Shown: positions 7,802 through 16,140 of the stretch, piece by piece | Position numbering within the stretch: the first letter of the stretch is position 1 | Layout: every line of letters begins with the position of its first letter | NCBI GenBank assembly: GCA_902779875.1 | Contig: CACZCX010000017.1 | Coordinates: 56,848 to 120,847, forward strand | From: an uncultured Bacteroidales bacterium | Lineage (GTDB): Bacteria > Bacteroidota > Bacteroidia > Bacteroidales > Bacteroidaceae | Direction: 5' to 3' | DNA: 64,000 nt | The notes under the pieces: model-generated | The model's input: the letters and a program-made list of their open reading frames with translations, nothing else | What the model was told of the DNA's origin: nothing | Databases searched by the model: none | Translations under genes and position numbers: made by a program

Positions 7802-7860
7802 AAACGGACACTCTCGGTTTTTTGCCAAAGTGTTCGAATCCCGACGGAAGCACTGAAACG

Positions 7861-7895
7861 AAAATGCCCGAAATCCGAGGATTCCGGGCATTTTT
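7861..7895. terminator. Bidirectional terminator between propeller gene and tRNA-Arg
   Basis: Stem AAATGCCCG…CGGGCATTT with A/T tracts on both sides; serves the minus-strand tRNA-Arg and possibly the plus-strand lipoprotein gene. Confidence 0.75.
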
Positions 7896-7902
7896 GGCTT
7901 TG

Positions 7903-7976
7903 TGATTCCGTTGGGATTCGAACCCAAGACCCACAGCTTAGAAGGCTGTTGCTCTATCCAGCTGAGCTACGGAACC
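7903..7976 (-). tRNA. tRNA-Arg (TCT)
   Basis: Minus-strand cloverleaf of 74 nt: acceptor GGTTCCG/CGGAATC (one G-U), D arm GCTCAGCTGGATAGAGC, anticodon stem ACAGC/GCTGT with loop CTTCTAA (anticodon TCT), T arm TGGGTTCGAATCCCA. CCA is not encoded. A terminator stem follows at 7861-7895. Confidence 0.95.
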
Positions 7977-8188
7977 GAACCTGGAGCCAGACGAACAAAG
8001 TCGTTCATTTTTTACGTTAATTCAAAGCAATCAAGCGAGCATGCTCGCTTTGTCGTGGCGTGGTGAGGTCAACGAAGTTAACCACCCATTTTGCGGCTGC
8101 AAATTTAGCAAATCTCCAACAAAAAACGCCACCCAACCCAAGAAAAATAAAAACCATATTCCACATAGTAAAAAAAATACCCCGAATC
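7977..8188. other. tRNA-Arg upstream region with an 18-bp perfect palindrome
   Basis: Holds the unassigned promoter region of tRNA-Arg and a perfect palindrome AAGCGAGCATGCTCGCTT at 8033-8050, followed by a GTGGT…ACCAC dyad (about 8069-8096). No coding gene seen. The palindrome could be an operator or a cruciform; no evidence decides. Confidence 0.4.
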
Positions 8189-8219
8189 TTGCACTATCCG
8201 AGCAATAGCTTTACTTTTG
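8189..8219 (+). promoter_or_regulatory. Bacteroidetes promoter (TTG-N20-TACTTTTG) for the dispanin gene
   Basis: TTG at 8189-8191 and TACTTTTG at 8212-8219 are separated by 20 bp, the consensus spacing, 24 bp before the ATG at 8244. One of the best promoter matches in the window. Confidence 0.7.
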
Positions 8220-8243
8220 TTAAAACTAATCTAACAACTAATT

Positions 8244-8591
8244 ATGGAACAAAATTACAATCAGGAAGAGAAGTCTCAGACATCATCAAGCTTTGTCCTT
8301 CCCCCTCACAACAACCTTATGATCTGGTCAGTGTTGATCACCTTGTTTTGCTGCCTCGTAGGAGGTATTGTCGCCATCGTCTACTCTGCGAACTCCAACA
8401 GTGCATACCGTAACGCTTTGATATCGACAGACCCGGCACTCAAGCAGTCTCTCTACAACGAATCAGAGGCCGAGAACAAGAAGGCCAAGACATGGATATT
8501 CGTAAGTATCGGTGTTGCTTTGGTCGGCTGGATCGTTTATGCAATATTCTTTGCTACCGTCGGTATGGCAGCATTCTCACAATTCATGTAA
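8244..8591 (+). CDS. CD225/dispanin family membrane protein
   Basis: 115 residues. After a polar Gln/Ser-rich head come PPHNNLMIWSVLITLFCCLV and GGIVAIVYS, the CD225 signature (P-x-N-x-L…LFCC-x-x-GI-x-A-I-x-Y), then a second hydrophobic helix (about 88-110). Bacterial dispanins are small two-helix inner-membrane proteins of unknown function that often sit with TM2 or DUF2752 proteins. Here a DUF2752 gene follows after 16 nt, an arrangement suggesting a shared membrane role. Confidence 0.85.
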   Translation: MEQNYNQEEKSQTSSSFVLPPHNNLMIWSVLITLFCCLVGGIVAIVYSANSNSAYRNALISTDPALKQSLYNESEAENKKAKTWIFVSIGVALVGWIVYAIFFATVGMAAFSQFM

Positions 8592-8607
8592 TTACTGAAA
8601 CGATTAT

Positions 8608-8982
8608 ATGAACAGAAAAAGGGCGACAGTAACAGCAATTGTTATAGTCGCCCTTATTCTTATTGTCATTTACGGACTTCTGGATCCTGCCTCGACAAGG
8701 TTTCCACGGTGTCCGTTCTTTCAACTCACGGGATTCAAATGTCCCGGTTGCGGCTCACAGCGGGCCATACATCAGCTGCTTCATCTTAATATAGCCCAGG
8801 CGTTCCGATACAATGCCTGTCTGGTGCTGTTCCTGCCGGTACTCATATTTCTTATCCTTGCCGACAGGCTTAAAGTCCGATACCCCCGTCTGTACGCGGC
8901 CAGCTACAACCCCGCCTTCTCGTGGAGTCTGTTTGCCGTGCTGATGATCTGGTTTATTATCAGGAATATTTTTGGCTGGTAA
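8608..8982 (+). CDS. DUF2752 family membrane protein
   Basis: 124 residues with three hydrophobic segments. The hallmark CPFFQLTGFKCPGCGSQRAI (CP-x-(5-9)-G-x-x-CPGCG-x-(Q/T)R-A) is complete at about residues 32-51, with Cys pairs that could bind metal or form disulfides. It is paired with the dispanin gene upstream. Its 3' end overlaps the convergent minus-strand gene by 23 nt. Biochemical role unknown for the family. Confidence 0.88.
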   Translation: MNRKRATVTAIVIVALILIVIYGLLDPASTRFPRCPFFQLTGFKCPGCGSQRAIHQLLHLNIAQAFRYNACLVLFLPVLIFLILADRLKVRYPRLYAASYNPAFSWSLFAVLMIWFIIRNIFGW

Positions 8983-9694
8983 CCCTTTCCGTAAGCAACA
9001 GGACCGGAAGCGGCAGCCAATAGATCACGAATTCCACATACTTCATGGACTCCTGTGTAAGTCCAAGCATATGATCGATATTTGTGTATTCCAATGTCTG
9101 TATGAGCTGTGCGGCCACCAGCATGGTCACCAGGAAATGGGCGAACTGGGGCAGTATGGTGCAGAACGCATCGGCACAGTCATAAGCGGTACGGAAGGTC
9201 TCGGTGGAGAGTCCGTACACAAGCGACGGCAGGCAGACGGCCAGCATGGCAAGGAACATGAATCCGTCATAGAGGGGACTGCCCTTGAGCGTGCCGGTGA
9301 TGCCCAGAAGCAGATGGCTTCCGGCATTGACACCAAGGATTATCAGGCTCAGATAGACCAGCAGCACCACCGCGCTTATATAGAAGGCGGTTGTCTCCTT
9401 GGGTGAGAGGTTGCGGATTCTGGAGAGAGCCCTGAAAAGGCCGCTTCCCCTACCCGCGCCGATGGCCATGAAGAGCATCAGGGCGTTACCTACGGGTGCA
9501 TCGCCCAGACATGACGAGGCGGAGCGTACAGCCCACCGTATGCCCGACACGCCCAGCACGCTGCGAAGCGCCGGGCCGCCGTTGCCACTTGCCTGGCTCA
9601 CCTCCATGATGCTTCCTATCCATGAGATGAGTATCACCGCCAAAAGCAGCAGCAGGTAGACAATGGCCGGATGCCACCACCATTTCTTATTCAT
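8960..9694 (-). CDS. AbgT-like polytopic membrane protein (short form)
   Basis: About 244 residues with roughly six hydrophobic helices. The N-terminus MNKKWWWHPAIVYLLLL…ISWIGSIMEV and the segment SGIRWAVRSASSCLGDAPVG followed by NALMLFMAIGAGRGSGLF resemble the N-terminal half of p-aminobenzoyl-glutamate (AbgT) transporters ('GI-R-W-x-L…F-x-PLG-x-V-L-x-M-x-G-I-G-x-A-E-x-S-G-L'), but the protein is half the usual length. ATG at 9694 is preferred over ATG 9703; either overlaps the end of the response-regulator gene, so it is the last gene of the signalling operon. Function uncertain; it may be an output or a sensor partner. Confidence 0.55.
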   Translation of the reverse strand: MNKKWWWHPAIVYLLLLLAVILISWIGSIMEVSQASGNGGPALRSVLGVSGIRWAVRSASSCLGDAPVGNALMLFMAIGAGRGSGLFRALSRIRNLSPKETTAFYISAVVLLVYLSLIILGVNAGSHLLLGITGTLKGSPLYDGFMFLAMLAVCLPSLVYGLSTETFRTAYDCADAFCTILPQFAHFLVTMLVAAQLIQTLEYTNIDHMLGLTQESMKYVEFVIYWLPLPVLLLTERVTSQKYS

Positions 9695-10406
9695 CGGCCT
9701 CAAGATTGGAGGGGTCTATTATGTGGAGTTCGATGGCACGAACCACCAGACGGGTCACGTTCACGCCACGCTGCTCACCCTCGGGGAAGAGCCTGGAGAC
9801 CAGGTCTGCCTGACGTTTCTCTAGCGACTTGCTGCTGAACGGCATGGTACGGAGCTCGCTTATCATATCCTTGGTATAGCCAAGGGCCAGATGGCGCAGG
9901 AACCGCTCGTCATACTCGTCAATCTCATATTCTATGCTGGCGCTGCGCTGGAGTCCCTCATCGGTCACCACCTTGCGGAACCGCTCCACCAGTTTCTCCA
10001 GCACGGGCTGGTTGAACACGTAGCGTTTGCCGCTCATCACGTCCATGACCTCATTGCGGGTGAGCAGTTCACCGGTCTTGAGCACTATTCCGTGCGCACC
10101 GGCATCGAGCACATCGGCCCAGAGTTTCTCATTCAGGAGCTCGCCGGTGAATACCAGGACCTTGACACCGCCCTTCTGCGTGAGCTTGCGGCATATATCC
10201 ACGCCAACGGTGGTGGAGCCGCCCAGGCCCAGGTCAAGCAGCACCAGGTCAGGCTGTGCGCCGCCGTCTATGAGAGCCCAGAACTCGCGCTCGGTCTGCG
10301 CGGTACCTATGACCTCTATCTCCGGGATGTCATTACGGATTATGGAGAGTGTACCCTTCATCTCGAGTGACACGTCCTCAACTACGATTGTCTTGATCTT
10401 GTCCAT
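9687..10406 (-). CDS. Response regulator with REC domain and Bacteroidales-type output domain
   Basis: 239 residues. The receiver domain (about 1-125) has the acidic pair VVEDVS near the N-terminus, the phospho-acceptor Asp in LVLLDLGLGG (about residue 58), the Thr of LVFTGEL and the Lys of IVLKTGELL. The C-terminal part (about 150-239) with FLRHLALGYTKDMISELRTM and KSLEKRQADLVSRLF resembles the NarL-like effector of DUF5932-type regulators and probably binds DNA. It starts 12 nt after the kinase gene and is its likely partner. Confidence 0.85.
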   Translation of the reverse strand: MDKIKTIVVEDVSLEMKGTLSIIRNDIPEIEVIGTAQTEREFWALIDGGAQPDLVLLDLGLGGSTTVGVDICRKLTQKGGVKVLVFTGELLNEKLWADVLDAGAHGIVLKTGELLTRNEVMDVMSGKRYVFNQPVLEKLVERFRKVVTDEGLQRSASIEYEIDEYDERFLRHLALGYTKDMISELRTMPFSSKSLEKRQADLVSRLFPEGEQRGVNVTRLVVRAIELHIIDPSNLEADE

Positions 10407-10418
10407 ATTCTCAATATC

Positions 10419-13400
10419 TTATTTCTGTCTTGCGGCAGGCAGGGTGAACCATATAAGCACACCGTCCTGCTCCTTCTCGGCATTGATGCGGCATCCGGGA
10501 TGTCCGAATGACTCGTCATGCTCGCGTATTATCTGACGGCACAGCACATATGCCATGTTATCCTTGTTCATGAGGGGCGTAAAGAGGAGGTCGAGCAGCT
10601 GGGGCTCCGGCGACTCACACTTGCGGTGCAGCTCAAAACGTACGAACTCACCCTCCTCCACGGCACGGAGAGTCATGTCACCACCCTCCGCCAAGCCTCT
10701 CTCTATGAGGTTCTCCAGCAGGTAACGCACCATGACGCTATCGGCCGTAACCATAAGGTCCGATGCCTCCACGCTGACCTTATACCTGACCTCGGCACGT
10801 GACTGCAGCTTGGCGGCGAACGGCACGACCTGCTCCAGGACGGTGCCCGCGGCAAACTGCTCACGGTGTATGATACGGCCCGATGTCTGCGAGAGTGCAT
10901 ACTGGCTCAGGATGCCGAACATCTCCCTGTAGTAGTCTACCAGTTCCTGCATGTCCTGGACCTGTGACGCGGTACGCTCTGCTGGTGCCGTACGGCTGGC
11001 CTCCTCGACCATCTGGACTATCCTGTTGGGATACCACACGGTCTCATGCTTGAGGGTGCTCAGGCAGTTGTCAAGTATGAGGTTGCTCACATGGAGGCGG
11101 TTCTCCTCATATCTTATGCGGTCTGACTCCTCCTCAATCTGTTCTATGTCACGGAATCCTGACTCAAAACGTATCACGCAGCTGTAGAGGGCAGTAGCCA
11201 GGTATTTGGCCACCATGCCGCGTATGATCTGCCAGGTGGCATCGGGCTCATGTTCCAGACGGAATCCCACGGCACCTATCATACGCTCCTCTTCATCGAG
11301 AGTGAGCACGAGCGGCAGCGCACGGCACAGTCCGTCGGCCGAGCTCTGCTCCCTGCCCTGGGCCATGCAGGCGTTCACACGGTCCTGCAAGCGTTCATCG
11401 GGCAGTCCTTCATGGTGGACAGCACTTATGATACGGCCCTCGTCATTGAGTGTTATCATGAGCGAGCGCAAATCAGTAAGGTGATCCATCTCTATGAATA
11501 TGCCGTCGGCAAGACGGGCCACCACCTCATCGGCATTGAACTGATCCAGGTCCTTGACTGCCGTGATGTCCTGTATGCGGTCAACCACGCGGAGCGCCTG
11601 CTGCAAGTCGCTGCGGAACCGCATCCAGTGGCGCGAGTGCATGACGTATCGGGCCAGCAGCACCATGAGGAATATGAGCACGAATATGATCACGGCAATC
11701 GACAGGTTGCTGTTGGTTCGCTGCAATTCACGGTAGTCCTCCTCAATCTTCCACTCTCCGTAATAGAGCTTGAACAGCTTGAGGTAGGCGTCGTCATTAT
11801 ATCGGTAGACGCTCCAGTCACGCATTGCCAGGGCCGATACCGCTATCTCGTTGCGCAGCCAGAGTATGGTCTCGTAATCGGTCGCAAACCCGTCATCGAG
11901 CCAGTAGGTTTCGGCCGGCACCAGGTTCTCGTAGACGGAGAGCAGCATGTGCTCCGAGCCTCCGTGCTGCAGATAGTCGCGGTTGAGCATGCTGAACGCC
12001 GAGTCGGCATACAGCAGAGCGTCCTCAAAGCGTCCCTGGGTATTGCAGATATAGGTCTGGTTGGCGTAGTTGAAGGCTGCCACCAGCAGGCTGTCGGGAG
12101 CCACGATGGAATCCTGCGCATGGATGGTAAGGCTTGAACAGAGCAGTACGAGCAGCATGAGGGCTCTCCTTATACCCTTGGGCAGACGGAATGAGAACCG
12201 GCTGCCCTTGCCCGGAGTGCTCTCCACGCCGAACCGGCATACGCTGAACAGGTCATCGGACTTACGGTATTTCTCGATTATGCCCTTGCAGTTCATCAGG
12301 CCGAATCCGCTGCCCTTACCCTGGCTCTGACCCTGTCCTATCTGCTCGGGGTCATAGACTTTCTGGTTGAGTATGCTGTTCACGTCATCGGCACTCAGGC
12401 CCACTCCCGTATCTGAGACCGATATCTCCACGTAGTCACTGCCCTGCTCCGCCTCTATGGTGATGCGGCCGCCCTGCGGAGTGAACTTGCGGGCGTTGTC
12501 GGCCAGCGTGTTGATCATGAAGAGGGTGAGCACACGGTCTGCGCGTACCACGGCATCGGTTGGCCTGACATCCAGTTCCAGACCTTTCTGGCTGAAACTG
12601 CGGTTGCCGTGCCTTACTATATCGAACAGGTTCTGCAGAGCGAAACTCTCCACGTTGAGCACCACCACGCCCTGACGTATGCGGATCCACTGTGAGAGCA
12701 GGTCGTTATACTGGTTTATACGCTCGGCCAGCTCACGTACGTAAAGCAGGCTCTGCTCATACCGGGGGCTGTCGGCCGGCATCTCCGAGAGATGTTTTAT
12801 CTCCTGACGCATACGGTCTATATAGGGCAGGCACTCGGCTACCACCTGGCAGCAGGTCTTGCGGGCCAGGTTCTCGCGTTTGTTGTTATCGGCATGCAGA
12901 CGGTAGAGGTAGTGCTGTTTCTCGGCCTGTTTGAGACGGTCGGCCTGGCCCACCAGCTCATCGGCATTAAGCATGGCGGCCTTGATGTAGGGAGCCACTG
13001 TATTGAGCACGGCGCGGTTGTCACGGCTCACACGGCGTCCGCCCCAGTCCGACTGTATGGTGCCGTCGGCGGCGATAGTTATGTTATCGGCCCCCGTGAT
13101 CTCCTGCAGCACAGGTGAGGCTATGCGGTTGAGCCACTCTATCAGGTCCGTCCCGGCGGGTACGGGTCTGAGGATGCTCTCGCACAGGCCTACCGTCTTC
13201 TGCATCATATCCACATACTTACTGTTGGCGGCGTTGATACGCTTGTGGAACAGCAGGAAGAACAGTATGAGCAGCACCATGGCGGCCGCCACGGCATAGA
13301 GCATCATGACCAGACGGCGGTGCGAGCGCTCCAGGAATATGGTGCGGGCCTCATAACGGCGGTCCAGACGTATGTTTTTCTGAAGTTCCAGATAGACGTT

Positions 13401-14606
13401 ACGGTTATAGTCCGATGCCACCTTGTTGTCCAGTCCCGAATAGGCCAGGCTGACCTGCTCGCGGAGTGACGCCAGACACTCGGGAACCACGCCGTGCGGA
13501 AGTGACTCCATCCACCTCTCCTCCACGATGACTCCATCGGCCCTGTAGAACTCCAGCGGCTCGAACTCCACCTGTCCGGCGTTGTTCAGGCGGAAACTGT
13601 CATTGAGCATATCCAAAGCGGTGCCGAGGATACCCAGGGCCTCCTCGTAGAGTCCGCGTTCTATGTAACATGAGGCAAGCAGCCTCTCATTCTCTATAAT
13701 CTCATACTGCGCTCCCAGCGAAGCCGACAGCTGCAATGCCTTGAGTGCCAGCTGGGTAGGCAGCAGGTCGGGCTGTACGTCCGATGCGTTCAACCTGGAG
13801 AGCATATCGTCACTCACGCCGGTGAGCACGTTCTCCACTCCGTACTCCAGCAGTAGCGAGCAGATGGCGTTGATGCTCAGGGCCTGCATCATGACGTTGT
13901 CATACCTCACGGCGTTACGCAGGCAGTTGTCCAGGCTGCGCAGGCGCTCCACGGCCAGGTCCTCCTGACGGTAGGTCTCCAGCCCCACTCCCAGTCCGTG
14001 CATATAGGTGTACATGAGATAGGAGTCGTGGTCCTCACGCAGGTGGTTGTCAGGTATCACGTATGACATCTCTCCGCCGGCCTGTCCCAACTGCTCCAGC
14101 TCGAACCAGTATCGGGCCGACTCCAGACGGAACGAACGCTCCAGTGATGCCAGCTGCTGCCTGTCACGGTCGCTGAGCACCTCACTCTCCTCATTGAGCG
14201 AGCGCAGGTTCTGAAGGATGTCGTTACGGTATGCGTAGAATGATACGTTGTCCGATGTACGCTGGCAGATACGCATAAGGCCTATCTCTGACTCCACCAC
14301 ATCGATAAGGTTCTTGGTGATGCCGGTCACGGAGCTGTAGAGCTTCCAGGCCTCGGTGTAGTCCATACGGAGGAATGCCAGACGCGCCAGGGTGTTGACG
14401 GCGCGTGCATGCTCATCGGAATGACGCGGGGATATATCGAGAGCGAATCGGGCGTAACGCTCGGCCGAGTCCATGTCATTCCACATGCATGAACGGGCCG
14501 CCTCGTTCAGTTCAAACGCGGTCTGTCCTGAACTTCGGGCCATGAGCTGAGCCTGCGTGAGCAGCAGCACAGCCATGATCGTGAGCATATGTCCTATCCT
14601 TCTCAT
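10419..14606 (-). CDS. Giant tandem sensor histidine kinase (DUF5112/DUF5113-like fusion)
   Basis: 1395 residues from ATG 14606, chosen because it gives signal peptide MRRIGHMLTIMAVLLLTQA and an ATGA overlap with the upstream gene. Order (residues from this start): TPR-like helical sensor 30-425; TM 437-453; cytosolic helical region; HATPase 680-810 with NTLADNARKF (N box), DTGVGL (G1) and GKGSGFGL (G2). Then KGIRRALMLLVLLCSSLTIH-A (about 810-831), a second signal-like segment; another periplasmic part; TM 968-988; and a second kinase module with STLKHETVWYPNRI (H box-like, about 1185) but a degenerate ATPase end. Looks like two Bacteroidales sensor kinases fused head to tail. Ligand unknown. 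Confidence 0.8.
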   Translation of the reverse strand: MRRIGHMLTIMAVLLLTQAQLMARSSGQTAFELNEAARSCMWNDMDSAERYARFALDISPRHSDEHARAVNTLARLAFLRMDYTEAWKLYSSVTGITKNLIDVVESEIGLMRICQRTSDNVSFYAYRNDILQNLRSLNEESEVLSDRDRQQLASLERSFRLESARYWFELEQLGQAGGEMSYVIPDNHLREDHDSYLMYTYMHGLGVGLETYRQEDLAVERLRSLDNCLRNAVRYDNVMMQALSINAICSLLLEYGVENVLTGVSDDMLSRLNASDVQPDLLPTQLALKALQLSASLGAQYEIIENERLLASCYIERGLYEEALGILGTALDMLNDSFRLNNAGQVEFEPLEFYRADGVIVEERWMESLPHGVVPECLASLREQVSLAYSGLDNKVASDYNRNVYLELQKNIRLDRRYEARTIFLERSHRRLVMMLYAVAAAMVLLILFFLLFHKRINAANSKYVDMMQKTVGLCESILRPVPAGTDLIEWLNRIASPVLQEITGADNITIAADGTIQSDWGGRRVSRDNRAVLNTVAPYIKAAMLNADELVGQADRLKQAEKQHYLYRLHADNNKRENLARKTCCQVVAECLPYIDRMRQEIKHLSEMPADSPRYEQSLLYVRELAERINQYNDLLSQWIRIRQGVVVLNVESFALQNLFDIVRHGNRSFSQKGLELDVRPTDAVVRADRVLTLFMINTLADNARKFTPQGGRITIEAEQGSDYVEISVSDTGVGLSADDVNSILNQKVYDPEQIGQGQSQGKGSGFGLMNCKGIIEKYRKSDDLFSVCRFGVESTPGKGSRFSFRLPKGIRRALMLLVLLCSSLTIHAQDSIVAPDSLLVAAFNYANQTYICNTQGRFEDALLYADSAFSMLNRDYLQHGGSEHMLLSVYENLVPAETYWLDDGFATDYETILWLRNEIAVSALAMRDWSVYRYNDDAYLKLFKLYYGEWKIEEDYRELQRTNSNLSIAVIIFVLIFLMVLLARYVMHSRHWMRFRSDLQQALRVVDRIQDITAVKDLDQFNADEVVARLADGIFIEMDHLTDLRSLMITLNDEGRIISAVHHEGLPDERLQDRVNACMAQGREQSSADGLCRALPLVLTLDEEERMIGAVGFRLEHEPDATWQIIRGMVAKYLATALYSCVIRFESGFRDIEQIEEESDRIRYEENRLHVSNLILDNCLSTLKHETVWYPNRIVQMVEEASRTAPAERTASQVQDMQELVDYYREMFGILSQYALSQTSGRIIHREQFAAGTVLEQVVPFAAKLQSRAEVRYKVSVEASDLMVTADSVMVRYLLENLIERGLAEGGDMTLRAVEEGEFVRFELHRKCESPEPQLLDLLFTPLMNKDNMAYVLCRQIIREHDESFGHPGCRINAEKEQDGVLIWFTLPAARQK

Positions 14607-15397
14607 CTCTTTCTCAAGTGGAACAACCTCCAGAGCCATCCGTGGCGCTTAACCTTGGCGGCACTTTTGAGCGGTTGCACCTGTATGACCTCGGCAGCCT
14701 CCAGTCCGTACTCTGTATGGGCCGATACAACCACGCTGCACGGTTCCCGGGTATCGGCCGGCATGGTCACGCTGCAACTGAATCCATCGGCATTGACCTT
14801 GATCACCGCCTCCGGGTCCGATGCAGACCATCCCAGGAACATACCCTCATCAAGTCCACGAACCCTCAGGGTCGCCGTCTCGCCGGCTTTGAGGTCGGTC
14901 TTATCGGCTTGTATGGAGAGTACCATAGGCCCCTCCCTCAGGCCGTTCACTATATCGTCCAGGGCAAGGCCCTCAATGTCCGTTACGGTCTCATCGTCAT
15001 CGGGCGACTCATACTCACGGCCGTCTATCGTCACGCCGCTCACATAGTTGCGGTCCCGGGCCGACGGAGAGGGGGTGAACCGGAGTTCGCTGCATCCTGT
15101 CAGCTCACAGCCGGAGAGTATGATGCCGTCACCCTCAAGGGCCATGTAAAGCACTCCGCTGGTGCTCTCTATCCTGCAGTTGTGCAGTATGGCGCCGTAG
15201 GAGCGGCTCAGCACTATGCTGTCGGTACGGAAGGTGCAGCCTTCAAAAAGCACGGGCCATGACACCTGCACCGTGCCGTCAAAGCTACGGTTGCTGAAAC
15301 GGTTTAGTACGGGCAGCGTCCGGGCACTCATGCCGACACCCGCAGACAGACACATAAAGAGTGTCAGCAGCCAAACCTTATATCTTCTCTTTGTCAT
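14603..15397 (-). CDS. Secreted protein, first gene of the sensor operon
   Basis: 264 residues from ATG 15397 (MTKRRYKVWLLTLFMCLSA signal peptide; an ATG two codons earlier is possible). The first half (LFEGCTFRTDSIVLSRSYGA, ILHNCRIESTSG, GIILSGCELTGCSELRF) has right-handed beta-helix-like turns. The second half (about 150-240) looks like an Ig/big-like domain (KTDLKAGETATLRV…SCSVTMPADT), and a basic tail WLWRLFHLRKR ends it. ATGA overlap with the kinase gene indicates tight coupling, so it is probably a periplasmic partner or ligand-binding accessory of the kinase. No named family recognised. Confidence 0.7.
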   Translation of the reverse strand: MTKRRYKVWLLTLFMCLSAGVGMSARTLPVLNRFSNRSFDGTVQVSWPVLFEGCTFRTDSIVLSRSYGAILHNCRIESTSGVLYMALEGDGIILSGCELTGCSELRFTPSPSARDRNYVSGVTIDGREYESPDDDETVTDIEGLALDDIVNGLREGPMVLSIQADKTDLKAGETATLRVRGLDEGMFLGWSASDPEAVIKVNADGFSCSVTMPADTREPCSVVVSAHTEYGLEAAEVIQVQPLKSAAKVKRHGWLWRLFHLRKR

Positions 15398-15409
15398 GAC
15401 CACAACTCA

Positions 15410-15439
15410 CAAAACTAATCCTTTTTTTCCGTACCTTCG
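15410..15439. promoter_or_regulatory. Divergent promoters: sensor operon (-) and trmO (+)
   Basis: On the minus strand TAGTTTTG (15410-15417) lies only 12 bp before the ATG at 15397, implying a very short leader. On the plus strand TACCTTCG (15432-15439) precedes the trmO ATG (15457). Both match or nearly match TAnnTTTG. The whole divergent gap is about 59 bp. Confidence 0.5.
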
Positions 15440-15456
15440 CCTTATCTAATTGAGAA

Positions 15457-16134
15457 ATGAAGAGGATTGGTACTATAAAGACGGGATTTGCGAGCAAGTT
15501 CGGGGTTCCGAGACAGAGCGGGCTGGTGCCTGAGCTCAAGGGGACCGTGGTGTTTGATCCGGAATACCGCAATGCCGATGCCCTTCGCGGACTTGAGGGA
15601 TTCTCGCACATATGGCTCATATGGGAGTTCTCGGAGGCGGTCCGTGACAGCTGGTCACCCACCGTCAGACCGCCCAGGCTGGGCGGCAACACACGTCTGG
15701 GCGTATTCGCCACACGCTCCCCTTTCCGCCCTAACCCCATCGGACTCTCATGCGTCAGGCTGGAGTCGATCGAGCTCAACACCACTGAGGGTCCTGTGCT
15801 CCATGTGAGCGGCGCCGACCTCATGGACGGCACTCCCATCTATGACATCAAGCCCTACATACCCTATACGGACTGTGTGACCGATGCCACATCGGGCTTT
15901 ACAGGTTCCGTATCCATGCATAAGCTCAACGTCATCATACCCGCTCAGTTTGAGGCAAAAACAAAACCCCAGACGCTCCAGGCGCTCCGGGGTATTCTTG
16001 CGGAAGATCCGCGTCCACGCTATCAGGATGATCCCGAGCGTGAGTATGGGTTTGATTATGACGGCTACGCTGTCAAGTTCAAGGTACCGGATACCGATAC
16101 ACTCACCGTCACCGATATCAGGCGCTTGAAATAG
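15457..16134 (+). CDS. trmO: tRNA (N6-threonylcarbamoyladenosine-37) N6-methyltransferase TrmO
   Basis: 225 residues. Family motifs: FGVPRQSGLVPE near the N-terminus, LEGFSHIWLIWEF, TRLGVFATRSPFRPNPIGLS (the TsaA/YaeB signature) and GADLMDGTPIYDIKPYIPYTD. The enzyme uses S-adenosylmethionine to methylate t6A37 of certain tRNAs. Length matches the usual 220-240. It stands alone, convergent with the DUF1573 gene (6-nt gap). Confidence 0.93.
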   Translation: MKRIGTIKTGFASKFGVPRQSGLVPELKGTVVFDPEYRNADALRGLEGFSHIWLIWEFSEAVRDSWSPTVRPPRLGGNTRLGVFATRSPFRPNPIGLSCVRLESIELNTTEGPVLHVSGADLMDGTPIYDIKPYIPYTDCVTDATSGFTGSVSMHKLNVIIPAQFEAKTKPQTLQALRGILAEDPRPRYQDDPEREYGFDYDGYAVKFKVPDTDTLTVTDIRRLK

Positions 16135-16140
16135 AGTCGC

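Noticed and set aside
7801-7842. A further MITE-like copy (GCCAAAGTGTTCG)
   Set aside because: Only a 9-10 bp match to the terminal repeat with no partner end; too short to count as a copy.
11250-12137. 295-codon plus-strand frame within the kinase gene
   Set aside because: Shadow of the kinase codons; low-complexity His/Gln/Val-rich translation with no domain.
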